Source: Sediminibacillus halophilus (lineage in GTDB: Bacteria; Bacillota; Bacilli; Bacillales; Amphibacillaceae). From it: a stretch of 64,000 nucleotides of DNA. The notes under the pieces are model-generated. The model was given only the letters and a program-made list of their open reading frames with translations. It made no database searches and was not told where the DNA came from. A program made the translations under genes and the position numbers. Positions 15,163 through 23,400 of the stretch are shown here, piece after piece. Each line of letters opens with the position of its first letter. Positions within the stretch are counted from its first letter, which is position 1. The stretch lies in the NCBI RefSeq assembly GCF_900103695.1, contig NZ_FNHF01000001.1:248001-312000 (forward strand). Reading direction: 5' to 3'.

Positions 15163-15924
15163 TTATGATGAAATATGTGCTCTTAATGCCTTAGGCTCTT
15201 TCTCGATGAATTCCTCCTTCTTGATTTCATCAAGGTAGCTCATTTGGCTTCCAGGGAATTGTTTCATTTCCCAGGCGGCCATGTTTCCATTTCCGCCATA
15301 CAATGGATCGGAATAGGCACCTTCGATGGTTGCCGAGCGAAGCAACTCGAAAAATGTGGTTGGAGTGACCCCTTTCAGATCCACATCTCCATCCTGGAAT
15401 TTTTGCAAAATTTCATCCTGCTGTTTTCCTTCCAAGTCAACGAAAGATGCGTCGAAGTCTTGTTGACTTTGCTTTTCAATTGCTTGTATTCCAACATCAA
15501 ACACTTCATGCCGTTTGAGTCTCGTTTGATAGCCTTGAAAATCGGATCCTTCATAAAAAGGGCCCTGCATATACTCTTTATCGTTATGTCCATATGCACC
15601 AGCCAATTGGTGGTCAATGAAGTAAGGAACTCCCAATTCAATGGCGCCAGGTCCATTATCGTCTTCCGGGAATATCCTTTCTGTCGCTGCACTAAGTATG
15701 TTGAAATCTTCTTGTCTGGCAAAGTACATCAAGGCTTTATTGAAGTTCGTATTATTCGAACCTCCATCCGTTGTATTGGACGCTGTCTGACTCCCGTTGT
15801 TGGTGACACTGGTCGTGACCAATGTTCCCAGAAGACCGCCTCCGATTGCACCTCCTGCTACATAGCCGGAGTTTTTAATGAATTTCCGGCGTGACATCTT
15901 TGTATTGCTATTATTTTCCGCCAT
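15163..15924 (-). CDS. Gluconate 2-dehydrogenase subunit 3 family protein with Tat signal
   Basis: A 253-residue gamma-type subunit that escorts and stabilises GMC dehydrogenases. The N-terminus carries a twin-arginine signal: MSRRKFIKN (Arg12-Arg13) followed by a glycine/alanine-rich hydrophobic stretch to about residue 44. A Ser/Thr/Asn-rich linker comes next. The globular part has LMYFARQEDFNILSAATERIFPEDD, the opening of this family, and FFELLRSATIEGAYSDPLYGGN near the end. It is the first gene of the operon and is preceded by GAAGGAGG. The partner flavoprotein, tatA, tatC and the cytochrome follow with short gaps, so export and electron acceptor are encoded together. Confidence 0.92.
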   Translation of the reverse strand: MAENNSNTKMSRRKFIKNSGYVAGGAIGGGLLGTLVTTSVTNNGSQTASNTTDGGSNNTNFNKALMYFARQEDFNILSAATERIFPEDDNGPGAIELGVPYFIDHQLAGAYGHNDKEYMQGPFYEGSDFQGYQTRLKRHEVFDVGIQAIEKQSQQDFDASFVDLEGKQQDEILQKFQDGDVDLKGVTPTTFFELLRSATIEGAYSDPLYGGNGNMAAWEMKQFPGSQMSYLDEIKKEEFIEKEPKALRAHISS

Positions 15925-16325
15925 CTTGTTCCTCCTTCCGAAATATGTAGTGGCCGGTTACTCTCGTAAATGTAACCTTAAATACTAGTTACCACTGTTT
16001 AAACTTGTTAAACATATAGAAAGAAAAAAATTCTCATCAAACTTTGCAGAAAACTGCCATCAAAGGAAACGAAATAGCAAAATTTTTTAATATTTTCTGC
16101 TCAATTAATCAGTAGAAGGAAAAATGGATTTTCTCTGTTTTTTAATACTATGTAAGTTCGGGAACATCGTCTTTATCTGGAATATTGAAAAAGGGCTGAC
16201 ACTTCCGAAGCAACAGGCAAGATACCTCGCCTTCCACGGACACTGCTTGTACTTGCTCAGATGGTATAGACATCACCACACTCCGTATAAAACCGTTGAT
16301 ATTAAATGCTATTTTTATACAAAAA
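15925..16325. other. Intergenic region upstream of the dehydrogenase operon
   Basis: No gene. On the minus strand GTCCGTGGAAGGCGAGGTA (16241-16223) and neighbouring sequence down to about 16200 look like the 3' part of the Bacillaceae structured repeat seen at 6930, in decayed form. Nearer the operon, GTAAC...GTTAC and GTTTAAAC palindromic words occur at 15970-16015, but no promoter matching a known consensus could be assigned. Confidence 0.35.
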
Positions 16326-16376
16326 GAAAAACCGAACGATCTCGAAAGTTTATCCTTCGAAACATCGTACGGTTTT
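16326..16376 (-). terminator. Terminator of the shared CCGAACG-stem family (copy b)
   Basis: AAAACCGAACGAT pairs with ATCGTACGGTTTT (one mismatch), enclosing an inner TCGAA/TTCGA stem. Read on the minus strand it ends in TTTTTCTTTTT and lies just downstream of the monooxygenase stop codon. Confidence 0.85.
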
Positions 16377-16413
16377 AGTTCTGATTACTGCCATTAGATC
16401 CCGCTTTTCACGC

Positions 16414-17403
16414 TTACAATTGCTGATTATCCTCTTTCAGTATGTGTTCATACATCAACCGGTAGGACTCTGTTCGTTGTTGGAAGTCATTAGTATAAGT
16501 GACCACCATAACCTCATCTGCCTGAAAAGAAGATTGAAGTTCTTCTAATTTGTTTTTGACCAAGTCAGGGGTTCCCACCACAACTTTTTTTATCAAGTTT
16601 TGCACTTTCTGTTCGTCCTCTTCGTTTAAAACAACGTTATCGTTCACCAGTTGTTTTTCCGCCAATACTTTATTAAGCATGACAGAGTACGCAATTTCCT
16701 CCGCCTTTTCTTGAGTGGCTGCGCACAGAGCATTGACAGTTAAAACGGTATATGGAGAACTGAATTCCGGACCTGGTTCAAAGAGATTCCGGTATTGGTT
16801 TACAGCCGCAGCTCCATCCTTATCGCTCATAAATTGCCCAAAGACATAACCAGTGCCGTTTTTGGCTGCTAATTCGGCACTTTTTTCACTCGTACCAAGT
16901 GTCCACGGAATCGGAGGATGATCCGGAAGTGGTGTCGCTTTCGTATCAGCAAAAAAAGAGTTTTCCGGAAAGTCTTCTCTTATAAAATGAAGTAATTCTG
17001 TTACTTTTTCGGGCATTTTTTTGACGTTCTCTAAGAAATTTCCCGAAAGAGCAATGGATGCCTCCGGAGAGCCACCTGGTGCACGACCGATACCAATGTC
17101 GATTCTCCCTGGAAATAAGACAGCAAGCAGGTTATAGATCTCTGCCACTTTGTATGGCTGATAGTGAGGCAGCAACACTGCACCGCTACCTATCCGGATG
17201 TTGTCCGTGACAGCACCGAGGAATCCCAGCATGGTCTCCGGGGCCGAGCAAGCTATATTCCGCATATCATGATGCTCTGCCATCCAATAACGACTGTATC
17301 CCCATTTGTCGGCTAATTTTGCCAGCTCACCGGACGCCTGTAATGCTTCATGTGCTGTATATCCGGGAAAAACCGGCGCCTTGTCCAGAATACTTAACTT
17401 CAT
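16414..17403 (-). CDS. Luciferase-like (LLM) flavin-dependent monooxygenase, MsnO8 type
   Basis: A 329-residue TIM-barrel oxidoreductase of the bacterial luciferase superfamily that uses reduced FMN and oxygen. It begins MKLSILDKAP and contains YWMAEHHDM near residue 41, IRIGSGAVLLPHY near 90 and GRIDIGIGRAPGG near 120, the signature of the MsnO8/YceB-like group. Substrates of this group are mostly unknown. A paralogue of similar length is encoded at 28698-29699. It is probably monocistronic: ilvE begins a separate unit upstream with about 58 bp between, and a strong terminator follows. GGAAGAAGGA precedes the ATG. Confidence 0.88.
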   Translation of the reverse strand: MKLSILDKAPVFPGYTAHEALQASGELAKLADKWGYSRYWMAEHHDMRNIACSAPETMLGFLGAVTDNIRIGSGAVLLPHYQPYKVAEIYNLLAVLFPGRIDIGIGRAPGGSPEASIALSGNFLENVKKMPEKVTELLHFIREDFPENSFFADTKATPLPDHPPIPWTLGTSEKSAELAAKNGTGYVFGQFMSDKDGAAAVNQYRNLFEPGPEFSSPYTVLTVNALCAATQEKAEEIAYSVMLNKVLAEKQLVNDNVVLNEEDEQKVQNLIKKVVVGTPDLVKNKLEELQSSFQADEVMVVTYTNDFQQRTESYRLMYEHILKEDNQQL

Positions 17404-17461
17404 TGCTGTCCTTCTTCCTAATGTTTATTTCTGTCCTCACTATTACTTTGAGACTTAAGCG

Positions 17462-18529
17462 TTACTCGATATTTATCGTCCAATTAAATGGATCCGCTTG
17501 TTTCCCCGTTTGTATTCCGGTTAATGTCGTATACAGCTGTTTAGCAACTTTACCTGTTCTTCCTCCGTTCACTTCAATATTTTTCCCATGCCAGGATAAT
17601 TCGCCTATCGGTGAAATAACAGCGGCAGTTCCCGAGCCGAAAGCCTCCTCCAATTTGCCGTTTTTGGCAGCCTCAAAGACTTCCTCCATAGAAATTCGTC
17701 GTTCGCTAACAGGATAATTCCAATGTTTCAATAAATCGATTACCGAGCTTCTGGTGACGCCTTCAAGGATACTGCCGTTCAAAGCAGGGGTGATGACTTC
17801 TCCGTCTATCTTAAAGAAAACATTCATACTGCCGACTTCCTCAACATATTTCTTTTCGACGCCGTCCAGCCAAAGTACTTGCGCATATCCTTTGTCCGCT
17901 ACCAATTCTTGTGCCTTTAAACTGGAAGCATAGTTACCTGCGGTTTTCGCTTCTCCTGTTCCACCGGATACAGCTCTGACAAATTTGTTTTCTACTGCAA
18001 TTTTAACTGGATTGATTCCTTCTTTATAATAGGCACCCACAGGGGAAAGAATAATGATAAATTGATAATTTTGTGAAGGTGCCACTCCAAGATAGGGTTC
18101 CGTAGCTATGACAAACGGTCTGATGTACAAGGAAGTTCCCTCGGCAGAAGGTACCCAGTCTTTGTCCAATCCGACCAATGTTGTGATTGCCTCCAGTGCC
18201 AATGTTTCATCAATGGCAGGTATGCACAATCGATCGTTTGATCGATTCAAACGCTTCATGTTTTTTTCTGGACGAAATAGTTTAACCTTTTCATCAGGCG
18301 TCAAATAGGCTTTCAATCCTTCAAACACTGTCTGACCATAGTGAAAAATTATAGAAGCTGGATCAAGCGTCAAAGGCTGATAGGGTATAATTCTCGGATC
18401 ATGCCAACCCTTTTCTGTGGAGTAATCCATGATGAACATATGGTCTGTAAAAACTCTTCCAAACTCTAATTGATCAGTCGTTGGTTTTGATTTGCTTGTT
18501 TCTGATTTCGTAATTTTAATTTTTTCCAT
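17462..18529 (-). CDS. ilvE: Branched-chain amino acid aminotransferase
   Basis: IlvE is the PLP enzyme that interconverts valine, leucine and isoleucine with their 2-oxo acids, the last step of synthesis and first of breakdown. The 355-residue protein is a fold-type IV enzyme of the eukaryote-like BCAT group: HYGQTVFEGLKAY (about 65-77), LYIRPFVIATEPYLGV, GTGEAKTAGNYASSL with the Schiff-base lysine, and EVGSMNVFF. ATG 18529 follows AGGGAG by 8 nt and is preferred over the ATG six codons upstream. A 20-bp perfect palindrome lies about 100 bp upstream. In this window it links to the leucine degradation operon at 46-52 kb. Confidence 0.95.
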   Translation of the reverse strand: MEKIKITKSETSKSKPTTDQLEFGRVFTDHMFIMDYSTEKGWHDPRIIPYQPLTLDPASIIFHYGQTVFEGLKAYLTPDEKVKLFRPEKNMKRLNRSNDRLCIPAIDETLALEAITTLVGLDKDWVPSAEGTSLYIRPFVIATEPYLGVAPSQNYQFIIILSPVGAYYKEGINPVKIAVENKFVRAVSGGTGEAKTAGNYASSLKAQELVADKGYAQVLWLDGVEKKYVEEVGSMNVFFKIDGEVITPALNGSILEGVTRSSVIDLLKHWNYPVSERRISMEEVFEAAKNGKLEEAFGSGTAAVISPIGELSWHGKNIEVNGGRTGKVAKQLYTTLTGIQTGKQADPFNWTINIE

Positions 18530-18631
18530 GTTCAAGACTCCCTGCATATATGTAGTTAATGGCTTTTTTGTATGGTTTGTTGTTTAATGCACCGAATTGA
18601 AAAACTGCGAATTGTATCAAACTGTTATTTC

Positions 18632-18651
18632 CAATATTAGTACTAATATTG
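18632..18651. promoter_or_regulatory. 20-bp perfect palindrome upstream of ilvE
   Basis: CAATATTAGTACTAATATTG is self-complementary over all 20 bases and lies about 100 bp before the ilvE start. It looks like the operator of a dimeric repressor or activator. It does not fit the CodY, TnrA, CcpA or PurR consensus, and the regulator is unknown. Confidence 0.5.
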
Positions 18652-18747
18652 CCGGAACAGCTGGTTCGCTCTCAAATGCTAACAGATAAGATAGCGAAAA
18701 CCCATTCTTAAGCTCGATCGCAGATTACTTCACCTGTCTAAAACAAC

Positions 18748-18812
18748 AACCTATTCAAAAAGAGCTTTTTTTCAAAATTGTTTGTAAAAAACATTGTAGT
18801 ACGAAATAGGTT
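18748..18812. repeat. Dispersed repeat, copy 2 (AACCTATT...AATAGGTT)
   Basis: Perfect 8-bp inverted ends (18748-18755 and 18805-18812) enclose 49 bp. The left 16 bases, CCTATTCAAAAAGAGC, are identical to 6653-6668. It sits between the gltB terminator and ilvE and holds no open frame. Confidence 0.45.
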
Positions 18813-18892
18813 GGAAAAACAACCAGAAAAAATACTTTTTTATATTCAAACGCTTTCTTCTTAAAGAGATACATGGCTCCAACAAATCAGCC

Positions 18893-18934
18893 ATGAGAGA
18901 AAAGACCTTGTTTTCCTATCAGGAAACAAGGTCT
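18893..18934 (-). terminator. Terminator of gltAB
   Basis: On the minus strand AGACCTTGTTTCCT pairs with AGGAAAACAAGGTCT (one bulged base), followed by TTTTCTCTC. It begins 20 bp after the small-subunit stop. A second inverted repeat, CATGGCT/AGCCATG, follows at 18872-18895. Confidence 0.9.
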
Positions 18935-18954
18935 CTACCCTATCATCTCACCGT

Positions 18955-20451
18955 CTACATAGCAGCAGCAGAAGGGAGCGAGGAAGATCCCATTAAATAG
19001 TGATCAACCTGCCTTGCCACTTCCCTACCTTCATTAATTGCCCAAACTATCAAACTTTGCCCTCTTCGTGCATCGCCAGCAGCAAATACACCTTCCACAT
19101 TAGTAGAAAATTCGCCATAAACAGCTTTAACTTTCCGGTTATCCGTATCAACGCCAAACTGCTTTAGAACCGGTTGTTCAGGTCCTTCAAACCCTATTGC
19201 AATCAGGACGAGCTGAGCCGGCCATACTTTTTCCGTTCCTGGTACTTCCTCGTACACAAACATACCGGTTTCGTCGGTGACTTTCTTCATTTGAACTGTA
19301 TGCAATTCTTTCAATTTACCATTATCGTCCTTGACGAATTTCTTTGTCTGAATAGAATATTCTCGTGGATCTTCGCCGAATTTTGCCTCTGCTTCTTTAT
19401 GTGCATAATCGACGCTGAATACCTTTGGAAACTCCGGCCAGGCGTTATCCTCTGTTCTTGCCAAAGGAAGTTGAGGGTGCTTGCCAAATTGCACAATACT
19501 GTTACAGTTTTGTCTTAGTGCAGTAGCAATGCAATCAGCACCTGTGTCTCCTCCCCCGATTACGATGACATCTTTCCCTTCCGCATCAATCCATTCGCCT
19601 TTTTCCAATTCTGTTCCGAGCAGGCTTTTTGTGGAAGCCGTTAAATAATCCATTGCGAAGTGAACTCCCTCAGCCTCTCTTCCTCGTAATGGTAAATCAC
19701 GTTGTTTCTGGGCGCCTGTGCAAATAATGACAGCATCATATTTAGCATTCAATTCTTCAGCTGTGATGTCTTTCCCTACTTCTGTACTGGTAATGAAGTC
19801 AATTCCTTCTTGTCTTAACAAGTCTATTCTACGCTCTACCACTTCTTTTTCAAGCTTCATATTTGGAATGCCGTACATTAGCAATCCACCTGGTCTATCG
19901 GCCTTCTCGAAAACAGTTACAGTATGACCTGCCTGGTTTAATTGGTCCGCGCTTGCCATTCCTGCGGGTCCAGAACCGACAATAGCGATTGTTTTTCCGG
20001 TTCGCTTCGCTGGAATCCGGGGAGTGATCCACCCATTTTCAAATCCTTTATCGATAATCGCCCGTTCAATATTTTTAATGGTGACTGCTGGATCCGAAAT
20101 AGCCACCGTACAAGAGCCTTCACATGGTGCCGGACAAACCCTTCCAGTAAACTCCGGAAAATTGTTCGTTTTTTCCAAACGCTCCAATGCTTCTTTCCAC
20201 TTTCCACGGTAAACTAGATCATTCCATTCAGGAATCAGATTATAGACAGGGCAACCAGAGGTAGCCCCGTTTATTTCAGTTCCGATATGGCAGAAAGGAG
20301 TACCACAGTCCATGCATCGTGCCCCTTGTCTGCTCATTAGTTCATCCGAGAAAGGAGCAGAATATTCTTTCCAATCGTTTAAGCGTTTTTTGGGGTCACG
20401 TTCGGCTGCTTCTTCCCGCTTAATTTCGATAAAACCTGTTGTTTTTCCCAT
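18955..20451 (-). CDS. gltB: Glutamate synthase small (beta) subunit
   Basis: B. subtilis naming; gltD in enteric bacteria. It feeds NADPH electrons through FAD and iron-sulfur centres to the large subunit. The 498-residue protein has N-terminal cysteine motifs CMDCGTPFCH (about 42-51) and CPAPCEGSCT (about 106-115) for [4Fe-4S] clusters. Two nucleotide-binding folds follow: VGSGPAGMASADQL for FAD near 156 and VIGGGDTGADC for NADPH near 296. A C-terminal GVFAAGDARRGQSLIVWAI closes the FAD site. It lies 16 bp after the large-subunit gene and is the last gene of the operon. AAAGGAG precedes the ATG. Confidence 0.96.
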   Translation of the reverse strand: MGKTTGFIEIKREEAAERDPKKRLNDWKEYSAPFSDELMSRQGARCMDCGTPFCHIGTEINGATSGCPVYNLIPEWNDLVYRGKWKEALERLEKTNNFPEFTGRVCPAPCEGSCTVAISDPAVTIKNIERAIIDKGFENGWITPRIPAKRTGKTIAIVGSGPAGMASADQLNQAGHTVTVFEKADRPGGLLMYGIPNMKLEKEVVERRIDLLRQEGIDFITSTEVGKDITAEELNAKYDAVIICTGAQKQRDLPLRGREAEGVHFAMDYLTASTKSLLGTELEKGEWIDAEGKDVIVIGGGDTGADCIATALRQNCNSIVQFGKHPQLPLARTEDNAWPEFPKVFSVDYAHKEAEAKFGEDPREYSIQTKKFVKDDNGKLKELHTVQMKKVTDETGMFVYEEVPGTEKVWPAQLVLIAIGFEGPEQPVLKQFGVDTDNRKVKAVYGEFSTNVEGVFAAGDARRGQSLIVWAINEGREVARQVDHYLMGSSSLPSAAAM

Positions 20452-20467
20452 ATTCTAGTCTCCTTTC

Positions 20468-23400
20468 TTAGTGTACAACTACCTGTTTTTTCGTTTTCTG
20501 TGCAGGGATGACCTTTTTGTCTTTCTTGGCGTTGAATGCCTCCATTTTCGCTTCTTCGTCCGAAAATCCAGATGCCTTCAGTCCATCGATATGTTCTAAT
20601 GTTTGTTTGTAATCCTTTGGAATAACTTTGATAAACTTACTTACTGCTTGATCCCAGTCAGATAGTATAGCAGCTGCTTTACTGCTGGAAGTATAGTGAT
20701 AGTGATTTTCTACCATTGCTTTCACATCTTCAATTTCATTCTCCTGCTCAAGCTGTTCAAATTCAATCATTTCTTTATTCGTTAAAAACTCAAACTGCTC
20801 CCTGTCATCCGTGTAAACATAGGCGATACCACCAGACATACCTGCTCCAAAGTTTTTTCCGACCTCGCCGAGAACAACAACGCGTCCACCAGTCATGTAT
20901 TCGCAGCCATGATCGCCAATCCCCTCGACTACTACTTGAGCACCGCTGTTACGCACAGCAAATCGTTCACCCGCGAGACCGTTTATATAGGCTTCGCCGG
21001 AAGTAGCGCCATAAAAAGCCACATTGCCCGCAATGACATTACTGTCGGCAAAGACAGTCGATTCCCCAGGGGCAGAAACAACAATTTTCCCTCCAGATAA
21101 TCCTTTTCCGACATAGTCATTAGCGTCACCAGTCAATAGCAGAGACATTCCTTTAGGAACAAAAGCGCCAAAACTTTGACCAGCAGATCCGGTAAATCTC
21201 AACGTAATCGTATCTTCTGGCAATCCTTCTTCTCCATATCGTTTCGATACTTCACTACCAGTGATAGTCCCTGCTACACGGTTGGTATTGCGAATCGGGA
21301 AGGAGACATCTACCTTTTCCCGGCGCTGCAATGCCGGTTGTACAGCCGGAAGTATTTGTGTCAGGTCCAGAGACTGTTCCAACTTATGGTTCTGAGCTGT
21401 CTGTGCTGTTCTTACTCCTTCTACAGGATGAATCAGCGTTGATAAATCAAGATCTTTTGCCTTCCAATGTTGGTTTGCACGTTCGCTTATTTCTAAAACT
21501 TCTGTTCTTCCGACCATTTCATCGATGGAACGGAAACCTAATTCTGCCATGATTTCGCGTACTTCTTGTGCAACAAAGCGCATATAATTTACGATGTGAT
21601 CTGGATCACCCATGAATTTTTTCCGTAATTCCGGATTTTGGGTGGCAACCCCTACTGGGCAAGTGTCCAAATGGCAGGCACGCATCATGACACAGCCCAA
21701 TACAACAAGGGGAGCAGTGGCAAATCCAAATTCTTCAGCACCGAGCAAGGAAGCCATGACTACATCTCTTCCAGTCATTAATTTTCCATCCGTTTCCAAT
21801 ACTACTCGATCTCTAAGTCCATTGAGCATCAGCGTTTGATGTGCCTCTGCCAACCCAAGCTCCCATGGCAGCCCGGTGTGCTTAATGCTTGTTTTAGGAG
21901 AGGCGCCGGTGCCGCCATCATATCCGACGACGGAAATAACATCTGCCGCCCCCTTGGCTACACCTGCAGCAATGGTTCCTACTCCAGCTTTTGCGACTAA
22001 TTTGACACTGATTCTTGCATTACGATTAGCATTTTTTAAGTCGTGAATAAGTTGTGCCAAGTCTTCGATCGAATAGATATCATGGTGTGGAGGAGGTGAA
22101 ATCAACCCAACTCCAGGGGTAGAACCACGCACATCGGCAACCCATGGGTAAACCTTGTTGCCCGGAAGCTGTCCGCCTTCTCCTGGCTTCGCTCCTTGGG
22201 CCATTTTAATTTGCAATTCTTCTGCATTTACTAAATAATGGCTTTTTACGCCAAAACGACCGGAAGCTATTTGCTTAATCGAACTTTTGCGAGAGTCTCC
22301 ATTTTCATCCGCGATAAACCGCCTGGGGTCTTCTCCGCCTTCTCCGCTGTTGCTTTTTCCTCCCAAACGGTTCATCGCAATTGCCAAAGATTCATGTGCC
22401 TCTTGACTTAAAGAGCCGAAAGACATTGCACCTGTTTTAAACCGTTTGACAATCTGGTCCACGGATTCAACTTCTTCTATAGGTATCCCCTTGTTGTCCG
22501 ATTTAAAGGTGAACAAATTCCTTAAAAAATTGAGCCTTTCTCCATCGGCTGCTTTGGAATATTCTTTGAAAAGACTATAATCTCCTCGTCTGCAAGCCCA
22601 CTGTAACGTATGGATCGTTTTCGGATTGAAGGCATGGTGTTCTCCGCCTTTCCTCCATTGGAAATCACTTCCAGAGTCCAGGGTTTCATCAATCGTTTCA
22701 GCATAAGCATCCTCATGCCGTTTTTTCGCTTCTGAACCAATCGTTTTTAATCCGATACCATCTATTTGGGAAGCAGTTCCGGTAAAATGCTCATCGACTA
22801 CACTTTTGCTAATTCCGACAGCTTCGAAAATTTGCGCTCCCCGATAGCTTTGAATAGTGGATATTCCCATCTTGGACATCACTTTCACTACGCCTTCCGT
22901 AACACCGGCGATGTATTTTTCCACTGTCTCCTGGTAGCCTAGCTCCAGATTTCCTTCGGCAATCACCTGCTTGAATGTTTCAAACACAAGGTAAGGATTG
23001 ATTGCATCTACACCATAGCCAATCAATGCCGCAAAGTGATGAACCTCGCGTGTTTCCCCTGTTTCTATCAATATACTGACTTTTGTCCTGTTCCCTTGTC
23101 GCACTAAATATTGATGCAAGGCACTAACAGCAAGCAATGCCGGAATGGCTGTTTCTTTTTCGGTCATTCCCTTATCCGACAAGATAAGCAGGTTGACTCC
23201 TTCAGCTATTGCCAAATCTGCTTTTTTAAAAAGGTTTTGTAATCCTACTTCTAAGCTGTCTTCAAACAGAGAAGCGATTTTCCTGCTTTTGAAGCCTTCA
23301 TATTTATCCTCAGCGAACTGCTTTAGTTGAAAATTGGACAACACTGGCGTTTCCAGTTGGATTCGCCGACAGCTGCTTTGATCAGGATGAAGGATATTCC

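Noticed and set aside
15244-15894. A 216-codon plus-strand frame opposite the gluconate dehydrogenase subunit 3 gene
   Set aside because: The opposite strand encodes a clear Tat-signal protein in an operon; the antisense frame has no start signal and no family resemblance.
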